Source: Halichondria panicea
Lineage: Eukaryota; Porifera; Demospongiae; Suberitida; Halichondriidae
Direction of reading: 5' to 3'
DNA length: 64,000 bases
NCBI RefSeq assembly: GCF_963675165.1
Contig: NC_087386.1
Location: forward strand, 4,036,169 to 4,100,168
Shown here: in pieces, positions 11,530 through 23,476 of the stretch
Layout: each line of letters opens with the position of its first letter
Numbering within the stretch: position 1 is the first letter of the stretch
Notes under the pieces: model-generated
What the model was told of the DNA's origin: nothing
Databases searched by the model: none
What the model saw: the letters and a program-made list of their open reading frames with translations, nothing else
Translations under genes and position numbers: made by a program

Positions 11530-13060
11530 AAGTTCTTGGAATGGTGAAAGTGACAAGAAGATGACAAAAACATTATAAAAAACACAGAATGCAATAGTTT
11601 GTTCAGTCAACATCCATTCTTTCCATGTCCACTGTTACTTTGTATTGCTTTTTCCAGTTGGGCATGGGCGGCCAGGAAGCATCAAAAACACTTTAGCACA
11701 CTTTCTATTGAGTTTTTTAAGCCGGTCCAGTCTGCTCTATACCCCCCTCCACTCCCACCACAGAGCTTCATTCTTCTTCTTGTAGTGTTGCAGTCAGTTC
11801 TAGCATAGTTCTAGGTTCTTTTTACTCTTTCCAGTATCTTCAAGAAGCGTTTCACAAGCTTTACTAAGTTTTACTGTAGTTTTTCATTGTTTTGAAGCCG
11901 TCTTCTTGTCTTTTTCTGTCAACTGGTGTCTCTCACCTGACTCAGGTTGCACCGGTCAAGAATCTTGAATATACACGTAACATTTTCAGATCCTCAAAAT
12001 TCTTTTGAACAATTCCTAAAAGATAGTGGTAACCTGATTGGCTATACAGCCGAACAACAAGTGAGTTCAAAATCCTAGAATTGGCACTAATTTTCACCCA
12101 TATAATTATACAGAAAATATTGTGACCCAGGTGGTAAACTTGTTTCAAGTAGCTTCATATTGGACTATTTTTTGTTGCTTGGCTATCTTCTGGAATTGTT
12201 CTCTTTGTCAAGAGGCATTGTGAAACCACCTCGTACAAAAGTCACACCCCATCCACTTGGCTTCACATGACGTGGTTGCTCGCATACATGGCACCTTGAC
12301 TCGTCAATCTTCTTTGTGCGTTTTATTTATTTATTTGGGCTGGTGATCATACCCCCTTCAATCGACATTATGTATAGCAGAACAGAGGGCAAAGTAACTG
12401 ACTGCTATTCCGACTTCCGACTTCGACTTACATGAGAATTTAAATACCTCTGTTGCAGCTGAGAAAAAAGAAATTTACCACAGCCTGTTTATCGCTTAAT
12501 TAGAGAGCTCGCAAAAGCTGCGATAGTTATTTCTTCAAAGCTGTGTAACTTTTTGAATAGAAACTTTTATGAAATTATTTTTTGTGCTGGAGCTTATATT
12601 ATACCCGGCAATCACCATGCATGGGTCGTTAATCGCATAGGGAAGTGTAGACCTTTTGCATGCATTCTGCATGCATTCGTACCTTTGACACAATAAAGTG
12701 ACACATGCATGCATGCAGTACGTGGCACCCGTTCATGGGACAGCCCAAAATTGCGGCGACTCCCTCAGAATTAAGGTAGGACATAAATATTATATTTAGT
12801 GATGAAGTTAAGTATCGATTTGACCCACAATGTTTGTATCATGCAGTGGCACCTATCTGCCTGCATGGTGAGGTTTCATAGTCAAGCAACCTCATGCGCT
12901 ACATCGCATCTTGCATAATAGCACATGCTTGCACAACATTCGTGGATAGGTCAATTACATTTATGCATGCATTGCAGCACATAAAGGTATATACACCTAA
13001 CTGAAACAAGCCACGAGCAGAGACGATATAGCCTCAGGTAGGAGTCCACTGAGTGTGTTA
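11530..13060. other. No recognised gene
   Basis: AT-rich sequence with GCATGCAT-type short palindromes around 12655-12715. No open frame carries a recognisable motif. Confidence 0.45.
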
Positions 13061-13066
13061 GGGCTA

Positions 13067-13700
13067 CTAATTGAGTCGGTCGGGAACAAATACGGTACAT
13101 GATACAGTAGCTATTATTATAATTATTATGACAGTTCTTGCTTTTCCAAAGGAAAGAGTTGTAGTCAGAATGTCTTCCCTGTCAGCTTCTTGGAAATGCG
13201 AACCAAAAATAGGTACTGCATTGTCGAGATTTCTCAACAGGCCTGTGTCATCAATTCGATATAATGTTGATTGCACATCTAGCATTGAAAGAGTTGCCCT
13301 TTATTTTTCCTATGTCTGAAGGGTCATCGAAAATTGTCCGGAATGCAGTTTAGAATGCAGTCTGGGCGGCTGTAAATTCCCTGACAAAGAACTGGGGGTG
13401 CCAACAAGAGTAAGGGCAGTTTTAGCAGCGGTGGCCAATCATTGGACATATCTCGTACATCTTGAATTGCTTCAAAATGTATTGCTAACTTGACGTGAGG
13501 AGGGTTACTTTTAAAGGTATCTTTGCTGCGTCACTAGTTGGGGACTTCCAATCATGCCACCAAGTCATATAATTATATATTCAGCCTCATCGGAACGGAT
13601 TTTTTCTCCCAATACATTGAGCTGTACCTTGTCGTTTAGCACCCAAGTATTTGAATCTGGTTGACGACCACAGCTTCTCTATGTAGCACCCCCTTCATTC
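13067..13700 (-). pseudogene. P-loop ATPase family fragment, copy A
   Basis: Decayed relative of the genes at 39350-39770 and 57300-58130. On the minus strand QPDSNTWVLNDKVQL (near 13680-13630) matches QPDSDIWVLNDKIQL of the 57-kb copy. A later block, AAKTALTLVGTP (near 13430-13395), matches AAKSALALLGTP just after the Walker A of that copy. A final block, IDDTGLLRNLD (near 13230), matches IDDTRLLTALK. The Walker A itself is not readable here and frames change repeatedly. The family is unnamed; role unknown, presumably part of a mobile element because three copies occur in one window. Confidence 0.55.
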
Positions 13701-13719
13701 TACTGTACAAAACTTATAC

Positions 13720-14510
13720 TTTATACATGTAGATCTATATATACATGCTTCTTGAATATCAGACAATTTATTCATTTTCAAACATTGCAATCAAACTGCA
13801 ACATTATAATTGTAACGTGTACTACTATTACGTGTTACACCGTACAATATCAACAATTCCAAGCTTACACAAATCACACTTTGTTTTCTATTTAGTTTTT
13901 TAAGTTTATCAAATTGTGTTGTTACCGTGCCACTTAGCTCTGAGAATTGGGGTCTTAGCTCTGAGAATTCGCCACTTAATGACACGCTTAGGGTGATAAT
14001 ATTATTTTCGTCAGTGAAAATATAATTATGTGAAGGACTGATTTAGATATTTAAAGGAAGTAATTAGTTAGGTGTGATCCACAACAGTAATCTTATTTCT
14101 AGACTATTCTAGAATTAGTGTGGATACGCAGTTTCGATCTCAAGTAATATCTAGTATCAAAGTTTTCTGTTAGAACAATTTTTTTATCTCATTTTTTGAC
14201 AATCCATTCGGCCCAATGAGCTGGGAGAGAGTTGAGTACCAGTTCACGGATGTAGAGCTTGAGTTGCTTGAGGTAAGCCAGGCTACCAGAGTCGTCGGCT
14301 TCAGTTAACTGAGGTGCACTTGCTTTGAAGGTGGAGGCACTATTGAATAAAGCTTCGAGAATTATAGTCATGTATTTACAGGGCTTGAACTAAGAATTAT
14401 GATCTGTCACTATGCAATTATGTTCAGACAATCATGCATTCAATTAATCAATTAATTTTTAATTTTAAGAATGCGATGTTGTTAATAATGTTGTAAATGG
14501 ATCTATGCTA
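13720..14510. other. Spacer with two unrecognised short minus-strand ORFs
   Basis: 13791-13985 (contains the near-repeat SGEFSELRPQFSELSG) and 14189-14371 are open on the minus strand. They lie between ATPase copy A and the PHD/C48 gene. No motif supports a function; either could be an exon of the neighbouring genes. Confidence 0.3.
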
Positions 14511-14559
14511 GTGTCAATCGGTATATCGAACTAGTATATAACACAAATATTTAACAATC

Positions 14560-14712
14560 AATTGTCTCTGTACAGTCCTTGCACTCCCAGCGAACTTTTG
14601 AGCAGAACACCATGTCAGGAATATCCGCACAGTGCTTGTGAAACCACTTATTGCATTGTTCACATGCAGCCCACTCCTCATTACCCCCTTCGGGCATCCT
14701 GCAAGTAGAATA
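14560..14712 (-). pseudogene. PHD-type zinc finger, probable C-terminal exon
   Basis: Minus-strand frame with the spacing C-R-M-P...W-A-A-C-E-Q-C-N-K-W-F-H-K-H-C...W-E-C-K-D-C, then a stop. This is the second half and core of a PHD-type treble-clef finger, a module that usually reads histone tails. The first expected Cys two residues before CRMP is Ser (YSTCRMP), so one zinc ligand may be lost unless a splice supplies it (a possible acceptor, TTGCAG, lies just upstream). It lies immediately downstream of the C48 protease fragment and is probably the tail of the same gene. Two other PHD fingers end unrelated transposon genes in this window. Confidence 0.65.
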
Positions 14713-14835
14713 CAACTCAACTTCTTGCGATGTCCTAACACCTCCATTCGTACGCTTGCTAGTTACCGAAAAGCGTTGAAAGCATACATTTTCGAGACAT
14801 GTTTCCAGATGTGATCTGATTCTCTTTGGGTCGGA

Positions 14836-15302
14836 TCAAACCCCAACACACAAGTCACGTGCTATGGCTATGGCAAGAATCCCACAGTCTGAGCCATCGG
14901 ATTGCCTCTGCACATCCATCATCTGTATTGTTAGGGTAGTAAGGTTGGGAATGATGGAAGATTTTAATGCAGAGTAGAAGGTGTCGTAAACATTTACAGT
15001 TCCGTCTTGGCAGCCAACATTGGACACCACGCACCAGTGAGCATTCTCTACGTTTGCGTTCTGAACAAAGTTTTCAGGATGAGGTTTAAAACCCCGACTT
15101 GTTGCAGCTGTAACCCGTGTATGTTTGGGAAGTGTTGGAGAAGTAAAAGTTGGCTCACTGTGATCACCGAATCAGTGAGCCAACCATTTGGATTTCTGAT
15201 TGTTTCGCCCGTTGAAGTGTACAGTTGATTAAAAACCCATGTGTTTGGCTGCTGCAAGCCTGTTGTTGCTGACGAAGGCAATCGTCTAAATCTTCGTCGG
15301 AG
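14836..15302 (-). pseudogene. C48 (Ulp1/SENP-like) cysteine protease fragment
   Basis: Minus strand. The substrate-binding start is visible as NPNGWLTDSVITVSQLLLL...HFPNIHGLQ (about 15230-15115). After a frame change come AHWCVVSNVGC (catalytic His, about 15045-15015), VNVYDTF (catalytic Asp), and QRQSDGSDCGILAIAIA (oxyanion Gln and catalytic Cys, about 14905-14860). All members of the His-Asp-Gln-Cys set are present. C48 proteases cleave SUMO or related modifiers; transposon-borne copies are known in plant MULEs and other eukaryotic elements. One frameshift (between GLQ and the His block) argues that this copy is inactive unless it marks an intron. Downstream is the PHD finger; upstream is an acidic segment at 15946-15566. 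Confidence 0.7.
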
Positions 15303-15565
15303 ATGTTCCTGACAGATATGGTCCTACTCTGGTGCCACCTGTACAAGTGAATGTCATTCTGGAGGCAAGGCATCATTTCATCAGGGGAGAAATTCTCAGA
15401 GAGTGTGCCACCCTTGCTGTACCGATTGTTGGTACCGATTGTTGAAGACTTGTACCACTCTGCACGTTAAATGCTTTGATGACATTCGAGCTCTGTGTAC
15501 AGCACAGTTTAAACGTTTTTTGTGGCCTTGTATCGTTTGAAACATTTCTTTTTTCATATTAAGAT

Positions 15566-15946
15566 TCAGGGGGCAGTCCAAGTAGATGTGGAGCAGGTAC
15601 ACAGCTCTTCATCAGAAACGTCCAATACAAAATCGTCCAAGATTGTGGAGGAATTCTCATCTTCAGACGGCAGATCGTCAGCAGAGAGGGCTTCGGATGT
15701 GTTAGGCAGAGGGTCATCTGAGGAACAAACAGCAAAACCTTTAAACGTAACACAATTACTTTGCAGTAACTTTACCCAACACACTAGATGTGACGTCACA
15801 TGTCGTATGCAGCAGGTCGTTGGCAGAGAGAGCTTGGGTGTGTTCAGCAGTCGTTTATCACTTTCATTTTGTGGTTGGAGTGGAATGGACCAAGTCCTTT
15901 TGTTATAAGGACAGTCTTTAGATGTTTTTCGAGTGTGCGTGTGCAC
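15566..15946 (-). CDS. Acidic low-complexity segment upstream of C48 protease
   Basis: The minus-strand frame encodes SSDDPLPNTSEALSADDLPS then DENSSTILDDF and DVSDEE, an Asp/Glu/Ser-rich linker. It lies between the transposase-like pseudogene (17509-16119) and the protease (15302-14836), all on one strand. It is most simply the N-terminal part of the protease protein. No domain is visible and the boundaries are uncertain. Confidence 0.35.
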   Translation of the reverse strand: MHTHTRKTSKDCPYNKRTWSIPLQPQNESDKRLLNTPKLSLPTTCCIRHVTSHLVCWVKLLQSNCVTFKGFAVCSSDDPLPNTSEALSADDLPSEDENSSTILDDFVLDVSDEELCTCSTSTWTAP

Positions 15947-15999
15947 TGGCTTTGTATCGTCTTTCTCTTTTTTTTTTGGCGATCACTTGCAATTTTCAC

Positions 16000-17509
16000 C
16001 TCTTTCTGTTCAACTTATTGTCTCTCTTTTTTGCATGGTCGTCGACACCATAGGTGTCTCTACCGTGCGCATGGGGGCTCTTCTTTTCTGGCGATCTTGC
16101 GTGCAATGCGGTTTTTCTTCACCTCTTGTTTTTTGTACTTTTCCCATGTCCCTCCTCGACACCATGGTAGACTGGCAGTTGCAGCCTCTTGTACAGATCC
16201 GTGATCCAGGCCCCTTTTTTCCAAGCGTTTGACACGTTTGCCTGCAGGAGCCCAAGGTGTAGTCTCTCTTTTCTGAGCACGTTGTGAGATGCCTCTGGCC
16301 AGTTGGAATGTCCTCTTTTCAGTTCAGGATGAACAAGTTCATCTCCCATTGCAGCTTGGTGCTTGATCTCAATTTTGTAGGCAAGAATGTGGAAAGGGCA
16401 TGTTAATTTGATCTGTATGGCTTGCCAGTACATTTGTACTCGGCACGTTCTTCACATTTACCACAACTGCAAATAGTTTTTGGATGAAACTCACACTTTC
16501 CTCCATGAATGTCGCTTATGTGATATGGGAGAGCACGCAGATGCCGACTCGCTTTCCGTGAGGATTTGTGAAAAGTTATTCCGGGATTGTTCCATGAATG
16601 CATGAATGCTTTAGACATGCACCCATAACCGGAGTGGTTTTTCCACGTCACAGACTCCACTTCTGGGAATGCTTTCTTGTTCCTATTGCATGTTCCGTGG
16701 CTGCTTTGCTGTATGACGAGTCAGCATTTTGCCAATTTATCTCCACATTCATACCTCGTTTGTTTAACTCGGTGAATGCAATTTTAGCTGCATAGCCCAT
16801 AGCCTTCTGCCCCTTTGGATGTGCCTTCATAGAGTGGCTCTTGTATTATACTGTCTCGTCCCCTCTGACACAGGTGCTTTCTAAACAGCAGGGCACAGTT
16901 ATTTCGTACGCTGAAAGTAAAGTTCTTACTGTGATACCCCCGTGTCATCCAAGCTCCATCAGCGGTCGTCACTGCTCGGTTCCATGATCCCAGTCTGGTC
17001 ACATCGATGTGTTTCATTGCTTCTTTGCATTGCTCATCAACCATTGCCTTCACCACGGGACACATTGTTCGTATAGTGTCTAGAAATGCTGGAGCACTAA
17101 CGGCATTTATTTCCAGCGTGTGCTGCAAGATCTTGAGGTATGTTGCGTGGGTACAGCCACTCAGGATAAATTGCAATCTGTACAGCAGCTTAGATCTTTC
17201 ATACTCGGTATATTGTCTATGGGAGACAATATGGTTGGATTGTATGACGCCATCAGATTGTGTGCATGCCTGCACAATTTGATTCTTGCGAAAATTTTCT
17301 TTTAACAGGGCAGATTCTTCAACAAGCCTTGCCCATTTCAACGTTCGTGTGTTATACCTGTGTAAGAGAAAATTGACTTTGATGGGGACACTTGTGTTGC
17401 TTTTTCCTGAATATGGTCTTTTTCCTAAATATGGATAGATGGTCAGCATAAACACACCTATTCGTAAACACAAGGAAGAGTTTTTTTCTTTCCAGGTAAA
17501 GAAACTCAC
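16000..17509 (-). pseudogene. Transposase-like gene, frameshifted
   Basis: Minus strand. The frame at 17509-16784 holds VTTADGAWMTRGYHSKNFTF (D-G-x-W...R-G) and YEGTSKGAEGY. The next frame holds GYAAKIAFTELNKRGMNVEI followed by NWQNADSS, and a third holds ALPYHISDIHGGKCEFHP, then ICSCGKCEE and YKCTGKP (zinc cluster). The last frame holds RGHSNWPEASHNVL. The D-G-x-W, E-G-T-S and D-S-S order parallels C-D-G-T-W, E-G-S-S, D-G-D-C-K-S in the Mutator-like transposase at 50040-52022, so I infer a related RNase-H-fold DDE transposase. At least three frame changes make it a pseudogene. I found no terminal repeats. Confidence 0.55.
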
Positions 17510-17519
17510 AAAATAATAA

Positions 17520-18475
17520 AAATTATGTAGACTAACTCCACTTAAAATGGCGGCAAGGAAAACAGCCTCTTGTGAGCTTTCAGTAGCCTTTTTTCGAAAT
17601 AATTATTTCTTCAACCCGCCCTCTATATACTGAAGTTACATTAGACTGTACCCTAAGCTTTAAAGTAAGACTGACCTCTGCATTTCAGCTGGACTTCCAA
17701 CTGGAAAGGATCACTAGATCTAGCTCATGAATAATTAATGAGCAAACGGTTGACCGTAACCTTACCACATACGCTTATAAAGAGAAGAGGGCATGCATAT
17801 CAGAGAAAGGATATATAATAATTATAAATAGGGATATAGAATCAAGTGGTAACAAAGTCAAGCAATTTTGTCTTTGCGTAAGACGGCTCTCCAGTGACTG
17901 GGGGAGTCATTTATTCCTAGGCATGAGTGACCGGGAGTCACTGGGGCCCAATTAAGAACAGAAAGCATGTGTACTTCTACGTATACAGCGTTTATCATGG
18001 TAATAATTATCACAACAAATAGCATCAGGCCTGTTTGTATTGTATCGTAAGTATCTTTCGTCCAGAGGGTATGAGTTCAATGGACGTTTTCAAGTTGTTG
18101 GTTTTCCGCTTTCTCTGTCCTTAGCTTTGTCTGCGTCTAACGAGATCATTTCTGATCAATCGGCCCTCCTCAATGTACACCCTCCGAGCCTTTTAGGGAA
18201 TAACTATATACACTATACTTAAATATAATTATCTTACCACCTTCTCTTTATCATTCCGCATGGGCGGAATGCTGTCCGATCTCCTCTGTTACTACACTAA
18301 GAGTGGCCCGAGTCTTCTACATTATACGATATAATACATAATACTCCATAAAGAAATATTGAATATGCATTTCATAGAACAGTCTACACAATACATAATA
18401 ATGGGTAAAAGAAAAAAATTGAAAATAGAACAGTCTACAATACAAGTCAAGTAATAATTATTGATGGTCAGTCTT
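17520..18475. other. No recognised gene
   Basis: AT-rich; nothing with motif support on either strand. Confidence 0.5.
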
Positions 18476-18479
18476 TCTG

Positions 18480-18760
18480 GCTGCTGGGACCTGGAATGGA
18501 TGCCCCACTTTCTTGCATTGCATCTGTGGTGAGAGTCAACTCACCAGTTGATGCACCCCCACTTTCTTGCATTCCATCTGTGGAGGGAATGGTGAGTTTA
18601 CATCATACGTAAAATACAATACATATAGCAGGAAGTGAGAGTCAAGTCACCAGTTGATGAACCCCCACTTTCTTGCATTGCATCTGTGGAGGGAATGGGT
18701 GGAGTGAGTTTACATCATACGTAAAACACAATACATAGCAGGAAGTGAGAGTCAACTAGA
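18480..18760 (-). repeat. Tandem repeat containing three micro-exon-like units
   Basis: A roughly 115-bp unit is repeated, the middle spacer being shortened in one copy. On the minus strand each unit carries CCACAG, then a 33-nt block starting ATG(C/G)AATGCAAGAAAGTGG, then CAACTG followed by GTGA(G/C)T. The blocks look like a duplicated 33-nt exon with acceptor and donor. The first donor is GTGACT (weak), the second GTGAGT. One spacer is only 21 nt, too short to be an intron. No surrounding gene is recognised. Confidence 0.55.
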
Positions 18761-18764
18761 GATT

Positions 18765-19125
18765 TGTATAGATGTAGGTCACGATACGGTCCCTTTAGAG
18801 AATGGGCTCACCAATTGCACCCCCACTTACAATGAAAATTGTAGCGCTTGTACAGACTCTGAATATTGCTAGACTAGTCGATAACTCACGGAAGCATGCA
18901 ATAAAAACTGGTATGAGACTGTTCATACTGCTCAACAGTCCGATGGTGGCAGTCGTAATTCTGATCTCATCAGCCGATAAATAAATACACACGGACAACG
19001 TCTAACTGGAGGGATAAAAGCCAAGCAACTAATAAATACGTGTGGCCGGGCCAGGCCAATGGCAACACAGGCAGTAAACATCGTGTGCAAACTTTTTAGC
19101 AAAAGTATTCATAATCAGTGTTACC
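18765..19125. other. No recognised gene
   Basis: Overlapping short open frames on both strands around 18795-18998 are unsupported. Confidence 0.45.
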
Positions 19126-19129
19126 ACCT

Positions 19130-19367
19130 TGTAATGTCTTGTAATCAATAACTTAAATAATTAGAACTCTGATAGATATAAAACGTGCACAAATATTTAT
19201 ACAAAAACAGAACAGTAAGAATGTTCCAGAATAAGAAGTTACTAGATTAAACTAGTACAAGGCTAAGTATTTACTACTAACATCTAGAAGGTTCTACATG
19301 TATTAATATCCTGTTTACAAGTCCAAGGTTCTGGTGATTTCCTAAACCACATTACCAGATTACCACA
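19130..19367 (-). repeat. 3' LTR of decayed Ty3/gypsy element
   Basis: On the minus strand the LTR starts TGTGGTAATCTGG at 19367, directly after a polypurine tract (AAAGGGGGAGGAA, 19380-19368). It contains GTTTTTGTATAAATATTTGTG and CTATCAGAGTTCTAATT, which match the LTR family at 44389. The 3' end is placed near 19130 by a TG dinucleotide and is approximate. Confidence 0.65.
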
Positions 19368-20833
19368 TTCCTCCCCCTTTAAGTAGGGGAGGGTACATTA
19401 AGCGTTCGACTGGGCGGCGATCTCGTCTTGGGTAGGTCTTTCGCTGAGGTGGTGAATTGCGAGGTGATTCGATCGATGATTCACTTCCAGTCATTTCAGC
19501 TCTACTTGTGAAATACTCGAATGGGTTTTCTTCTTCTGTGTCTGCAAACTGACGGTCACGCATCTGATCGATGTGTCTGACAACAACGTTCCCATTCGAC
19601 AGCTTAACTTTATACATAGTCGGTCCAAGTATACTTGCAATCACCCCTGACATCCATTTCTTCGATGAGAGATAGTCTCTCACAGTGACAGTTTGTCCCA
19701 ATGTGAATGACCTCAATTTGGAGTGCTGGTCATGGTATTTCTTCTGTTCAAGTTGCTTGTCCTGCACAGTGGTTACTACATCCGATTTGAGCAGATCGAG
19801 TTTGGTACGGAATTTCCTTTGTAAAAAGAGTTCACTTGGTGAACGACCAGTAGTTGCATGCGGAGTTGCTCGATACCTTCCCAAAAATGTACTGAGTCTA
19901 GTGATTAGAGTGTGTCCATCATTTTCACTAGCTTGCATGGCATTCTTAAATGTCTGCACGAATATCTCGGCCAAACCATTTGTTGATGGGTGATAAGGCG
20001 CACTCCTTATGTGCTTGATACCTTGCTGTTTCATTGCTGTTTCGAATTCCTGTGAGGTAAACTGAGGGCCATTGTCTGAGACAAGTTGTTCGGGCAGACC
20101 ATATCTTGAAAAGAATGTAAAGAGAGCTTCAATGGTCAGCGGTAGTGCTTGACATTATGATTACTTCAGGCCACTTTGAGTGTGCGTCCACGATTATTAA
20201 GAACATCTTTCCTTGAAAGGGTCCAGCAAAGTCAATGTGGATTCGTTTTAGTGGTGCCGTAGGCCATTGCCATATGTGCAAAGGTGCTGAGGGGGGATTT
20301 AGTTTGTGTTCCTGACACGGTTTACAGGACTTAGATTGACTTTCAATGTCTTGATCTATTCCTTTCCACCACATATAACTTCTGGCGAGGGCCTTCATTC
20401 TCTGAATTCCTGAATGGCCTTCATGCAGAGTTTTGAGCACTTGTGCTTGGAGAGATTTTGGAACGATTACTCTGATTCCCCATAGTAGGCAGTCAGCCTC
20501 AATAGATATTTCATCTTTTTTAGAGTAGTAGTGTTTGAGCTCGTCTGGGACTTGAGTTGGCCATCCATCTCTTGTGTATCTTAGCACTTTGCTGAGAATT
20601 GGGTCCAACTTTGTGGCTTGTTGAACATCCTTGGAGGTTACTGGCAAAGACAGAATTTGAGAAATGTTGAAAATACGCACTCCTTCTCCTCCCACATCAG
20701 AATCCTGCATCACTGGTAAGGGTAGCCTGGAGAGACCGTCCGCATTGCTGTGAGATTCTGTTGGTTTATACTGTATCTCGTAGTTGTACGCCGAGAGCAA
20801 GAGTGTCCATCTCTGTAGTCGTGCAGTGGCCAA
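19368..20833 (-). pseudogene. Ty3/gypsy pol 3' part: RNase H end and integrase
   Basis: Minus strand. 20833-20129 carries the RNase H C-terminus (SNADGLSRLPLP), the integrase zinc-binding region (HEGHSGIQRMKALARSYMWW, CKPCQ) and the first catalytic Asp (HIDFAGPF). A single-base frame change follows EVIIMSSTT. The second catalytic Asp (SDNGPQFTSQEF) then lies in another frame, and 20034-19360 carries YHPSTNGLAEIFVQTFK (catalytic Glu) and the C-terminal domain. The order is that of an ordinary Ty3/gypsy pol. The stop before 20833 (TAG in IFGA*KGIS) and the frameshift show decay. Confidence 0.85.
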
Positions 20834-20848
20834 TGTGGAAATTCCTTT

Positions 20849-22223
20849 CTAGGCTCCGAAAATCGCAGTGAGTGGCTTGTGGTCAGTTATCAGGGTGAAT
20901 TTTCTGCCATAGAGATATTGGTAAAATTTCTTGACACCGAATATAAGTGAAAGAGCTTCTTTTTCAAGTTGAGAGTAATTCTTTTCACTTGGTGTGAGAG
21001 TGCGTGAAGCAAATGAAATTGGTTTCTCACTTCCATCTGGGAGGTGTGAGATGACTGCTCCTATACCGTAGGCTGAAGCATCTGCTGCCATTTGAAGGGG
21101 TAGCTCAGGATTGTAATGGGTGAGGACATCCGCTGAAACCAATTGATCCTTGGCGTCTTGAAATGCTCGCGAACAGGTCTCAGTCCATTCCCACCTCCTG
21201 TTAGCTTGCAGTAGCTGATTTAGTGGATGGAGCAGACTTGCCAGGTTGCATATGAATTTCCCATAGTAGTTGATTAGTCCTAGAAATGAACGTAATTCCT
21301 GGATATTTGTTGGTTGAGGAGCATTGACTATTGCGTCGACCTTGTGTGAGAGTGCTCGAATGCCTTCCCTGTCAATCTGATGACCTAGATACTCCACAGA
21401 ATTTGTCATAAACTTGCACTTGTCCTTCAACCGAAAACCATGTTTTTCGAGTCTGGATAGCACTTCATTGAGGTTGTTCAGGTGGTCGTCCTCGCTATTG
21501 CCCGTCACCAGAATGTCATCAATGTAGCAAACAACATTAGGTACCCCTTGCAGAATAGTGTCCATGAGCCGTTGGAATATGGCTGGAGCAGAAGCAATGC
21601 CAAAAGGTAGACGTGTGTACTGATACAGGCCTTGATGCGTATTGATTGTGACATATTTTCTGGAGGACTCATCAAGTTGGAGTTGTAGGTAGGCTTGACG
21701 AAGATCCAGCTTAGTGAACTTGTGTCCATTTGCTAGAGTGGCAAACAAATCTTCAGGTTTGGGTAGTGGATATTGATCCACAGTGAGAACTTGATTTATG
21801 GTGACTTTATAATCTCCACATAACCGAATCTTTCCTTCAGGTTTTGGTACTGTCACAATAGGTGTAGCCCAATCACTAGAGTCAACTTTTTTAATGACTC
21901 CGTGCTTCTCAAGTCGATCTAATTCCTGTCCAACAGCATCCTTGAGAGCAAACGGCATTGGTCGGGGCTTGAAGAATTTTTGGTGTCGCCTCTGCTTGCA
22001 CATGGAGAGTAGCTTGCTGTGGTTGGATGGTTCCCAGTTCATCTTTGAATAAAGTGTCATGTCGATCCAGTAGTTCCTTGAGACCGAGTGAAAGATTTCT
22101 GACAGTGGCAATGCGCTGCCAGTTAAGTCGAATGTATTTCAACCAGTTTCTTCCAAAGAGATTAGGGCCATTTCCGGTAACTACAATCAGTGGTAGTTGT
22201 GCACTCTGTTTTTCGTATGTCAC
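20849..22223 (-). pseudogene. Ty3/gypsy reverse transcriptase and RNase H
   Basis: Minus strand, mostly one 420-codon frame (22111-20849). RT motifs are KLDLRQAYLQL, GLYQYTRLPFGIASAP and VVCYIDDILVT (catalytic YIDD). RNase H begins with MAADASAYGIGA and keeps SFASRTLTPSEKNYSQLEKE, the block that is missing from the otherwise younger copy at 46.9 kb. It ends at an in-frame TAG after PLTAIFGA. The N-terminal part (22223-22111, FGRNWLKYIRLNWQ) is in a second frame. Confidence 0.88.
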
Positions 22224-22260
22224 GTTTACATTGAACTGTCCAACAATCTTGAGTGGTTCA

Positions 22261-22855
22261 TCAGTGTAGGTCTTGAGAATGAGAGTACTTTTCTTGGGTT
22301 TTAGCTTTGGAAGAATAGCTTTTCGAGTAACCCTCTGAAATTATAGAGACGGCAGCTCCTGTATCAACTTCCATTGACAATGTTTTCCCTTCAATCTCCA
22401 CTGAAACTTCAATAGGTGAAGTAGCAGCTGGTGTCGTGAGCTTCAAGTTGTAAAATTTTTCTGATTCTGAGTCGGTTTTTGTTGTCTCGTTAGTTTGAAC
22501 AGTATTTGTGTGCTGGCTTCTGGCTGGCTGGCTGGTTCAATCCAGTTGGCTTGGGTTTGGAGTTCTTGGCTTGTTTGGATCTGCAAGCTGGAGCAATATG
22601 TCCTCGCTTCCCACACGCATGGCAAGTAGCGTCCTTGAATTTACAATCCCTGGCCGTGTGGTTGGATTTTCCACATCTGGAACAGGTGGTTGGTAGTTGA
22701 GCCATCCGCTGTTTTGGTCGAAAGTGTAGCTTCTTGATGCCATGCTCATGACTATTGACAAAAAGAGCTGCAGCTTCCATTGCCAAAGCTTGTTCAATAG
22801 CTAAGACCAAGCTTTTAATTGTACCAAATACACCAATCAATACCAGAGCATGCAA
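22261..22855 (-). pseudogene. Ty3/gypsy gag C-terminus and protease, 5'-truncated
   Basis: Minus strand. 22855-22490 carries a gag tail and two zinc knuckles (CSRCGKSNHTARDC, CHACGKRGHIAPAC). 22446-22261 carries the protease active site VDTGAAVSIIS. The gag N-terminus and 5' LTR are missing: homology to the element at 44.4 kb stops at about 22855 and the sequence to the right is unrelated. So the copy is 5'-truncated, as well as frameshifted between gag and protease. Confidence 0.8.
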
Positions 22856-22861
22856 TTTTTT

Positions 22862-23470
22862 TAGGGGACTACCCTAAGACCCCCTTGCAGGCGCACTTTA
22901 ATGTGTGTGCACATGCGTATCAGCTCCCCTTCTAAACTTTTTCCATGCTCTCTAAGTGATAACTCTCTTCCTACGCCACTGCTGTCAATAATTATGTTAT
23001 TTTTTCTGTGTGATATGAGATAGACCAAGTACACACCTCAGCTCAGGGCTGCTGTCGACACTCAAATCGCCTGGACAGAATATGAGCAGCCATCCCCTCC
23101 CTCAAAGCGAATGGTACAGAGCCACTCCCCCTCTCTGTTCAATTAATGTCTGTTACGCTAACATCGGTTGGTTAACGTCAGTAGCATCACCTACTACCCG
23201 GGCGTGGGAAGGGGTTGTGTTTTGCTATAAGCTCAACCCCGTGCCCAAGCCCGCTATGAATATCGTTTCACCCCTGCTGGAGGTGACCCTAATTAATGTG
23301 GGCTATGAATAGCATTAACCCTTGGGCAAGGGAGAATAAATAGGAGGAGCTTGCAAGTCCCCTCCAAGGAAGAAGTAGGTTAGTTTAGTCACCATAGCCC
23401 AAGGAAGTGTATGTAGGTAGGCATGTAAAATATGCATTAGATATACAACACCAGAAAATGACAAATGAAT
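22862..23470. other. Region 3' of the DIRS-like recombinase
   Basis: Lies between the truncated gypsy element and the end of the tyrosine recombinase frame. Several 76-115 codon frames are unsupported. It probably includes the 3' terminal region of the DIRS-like element, but I found no internal complementary region. Confidence 0.35.
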
Positions 23471-23476
23471 GAGTAA

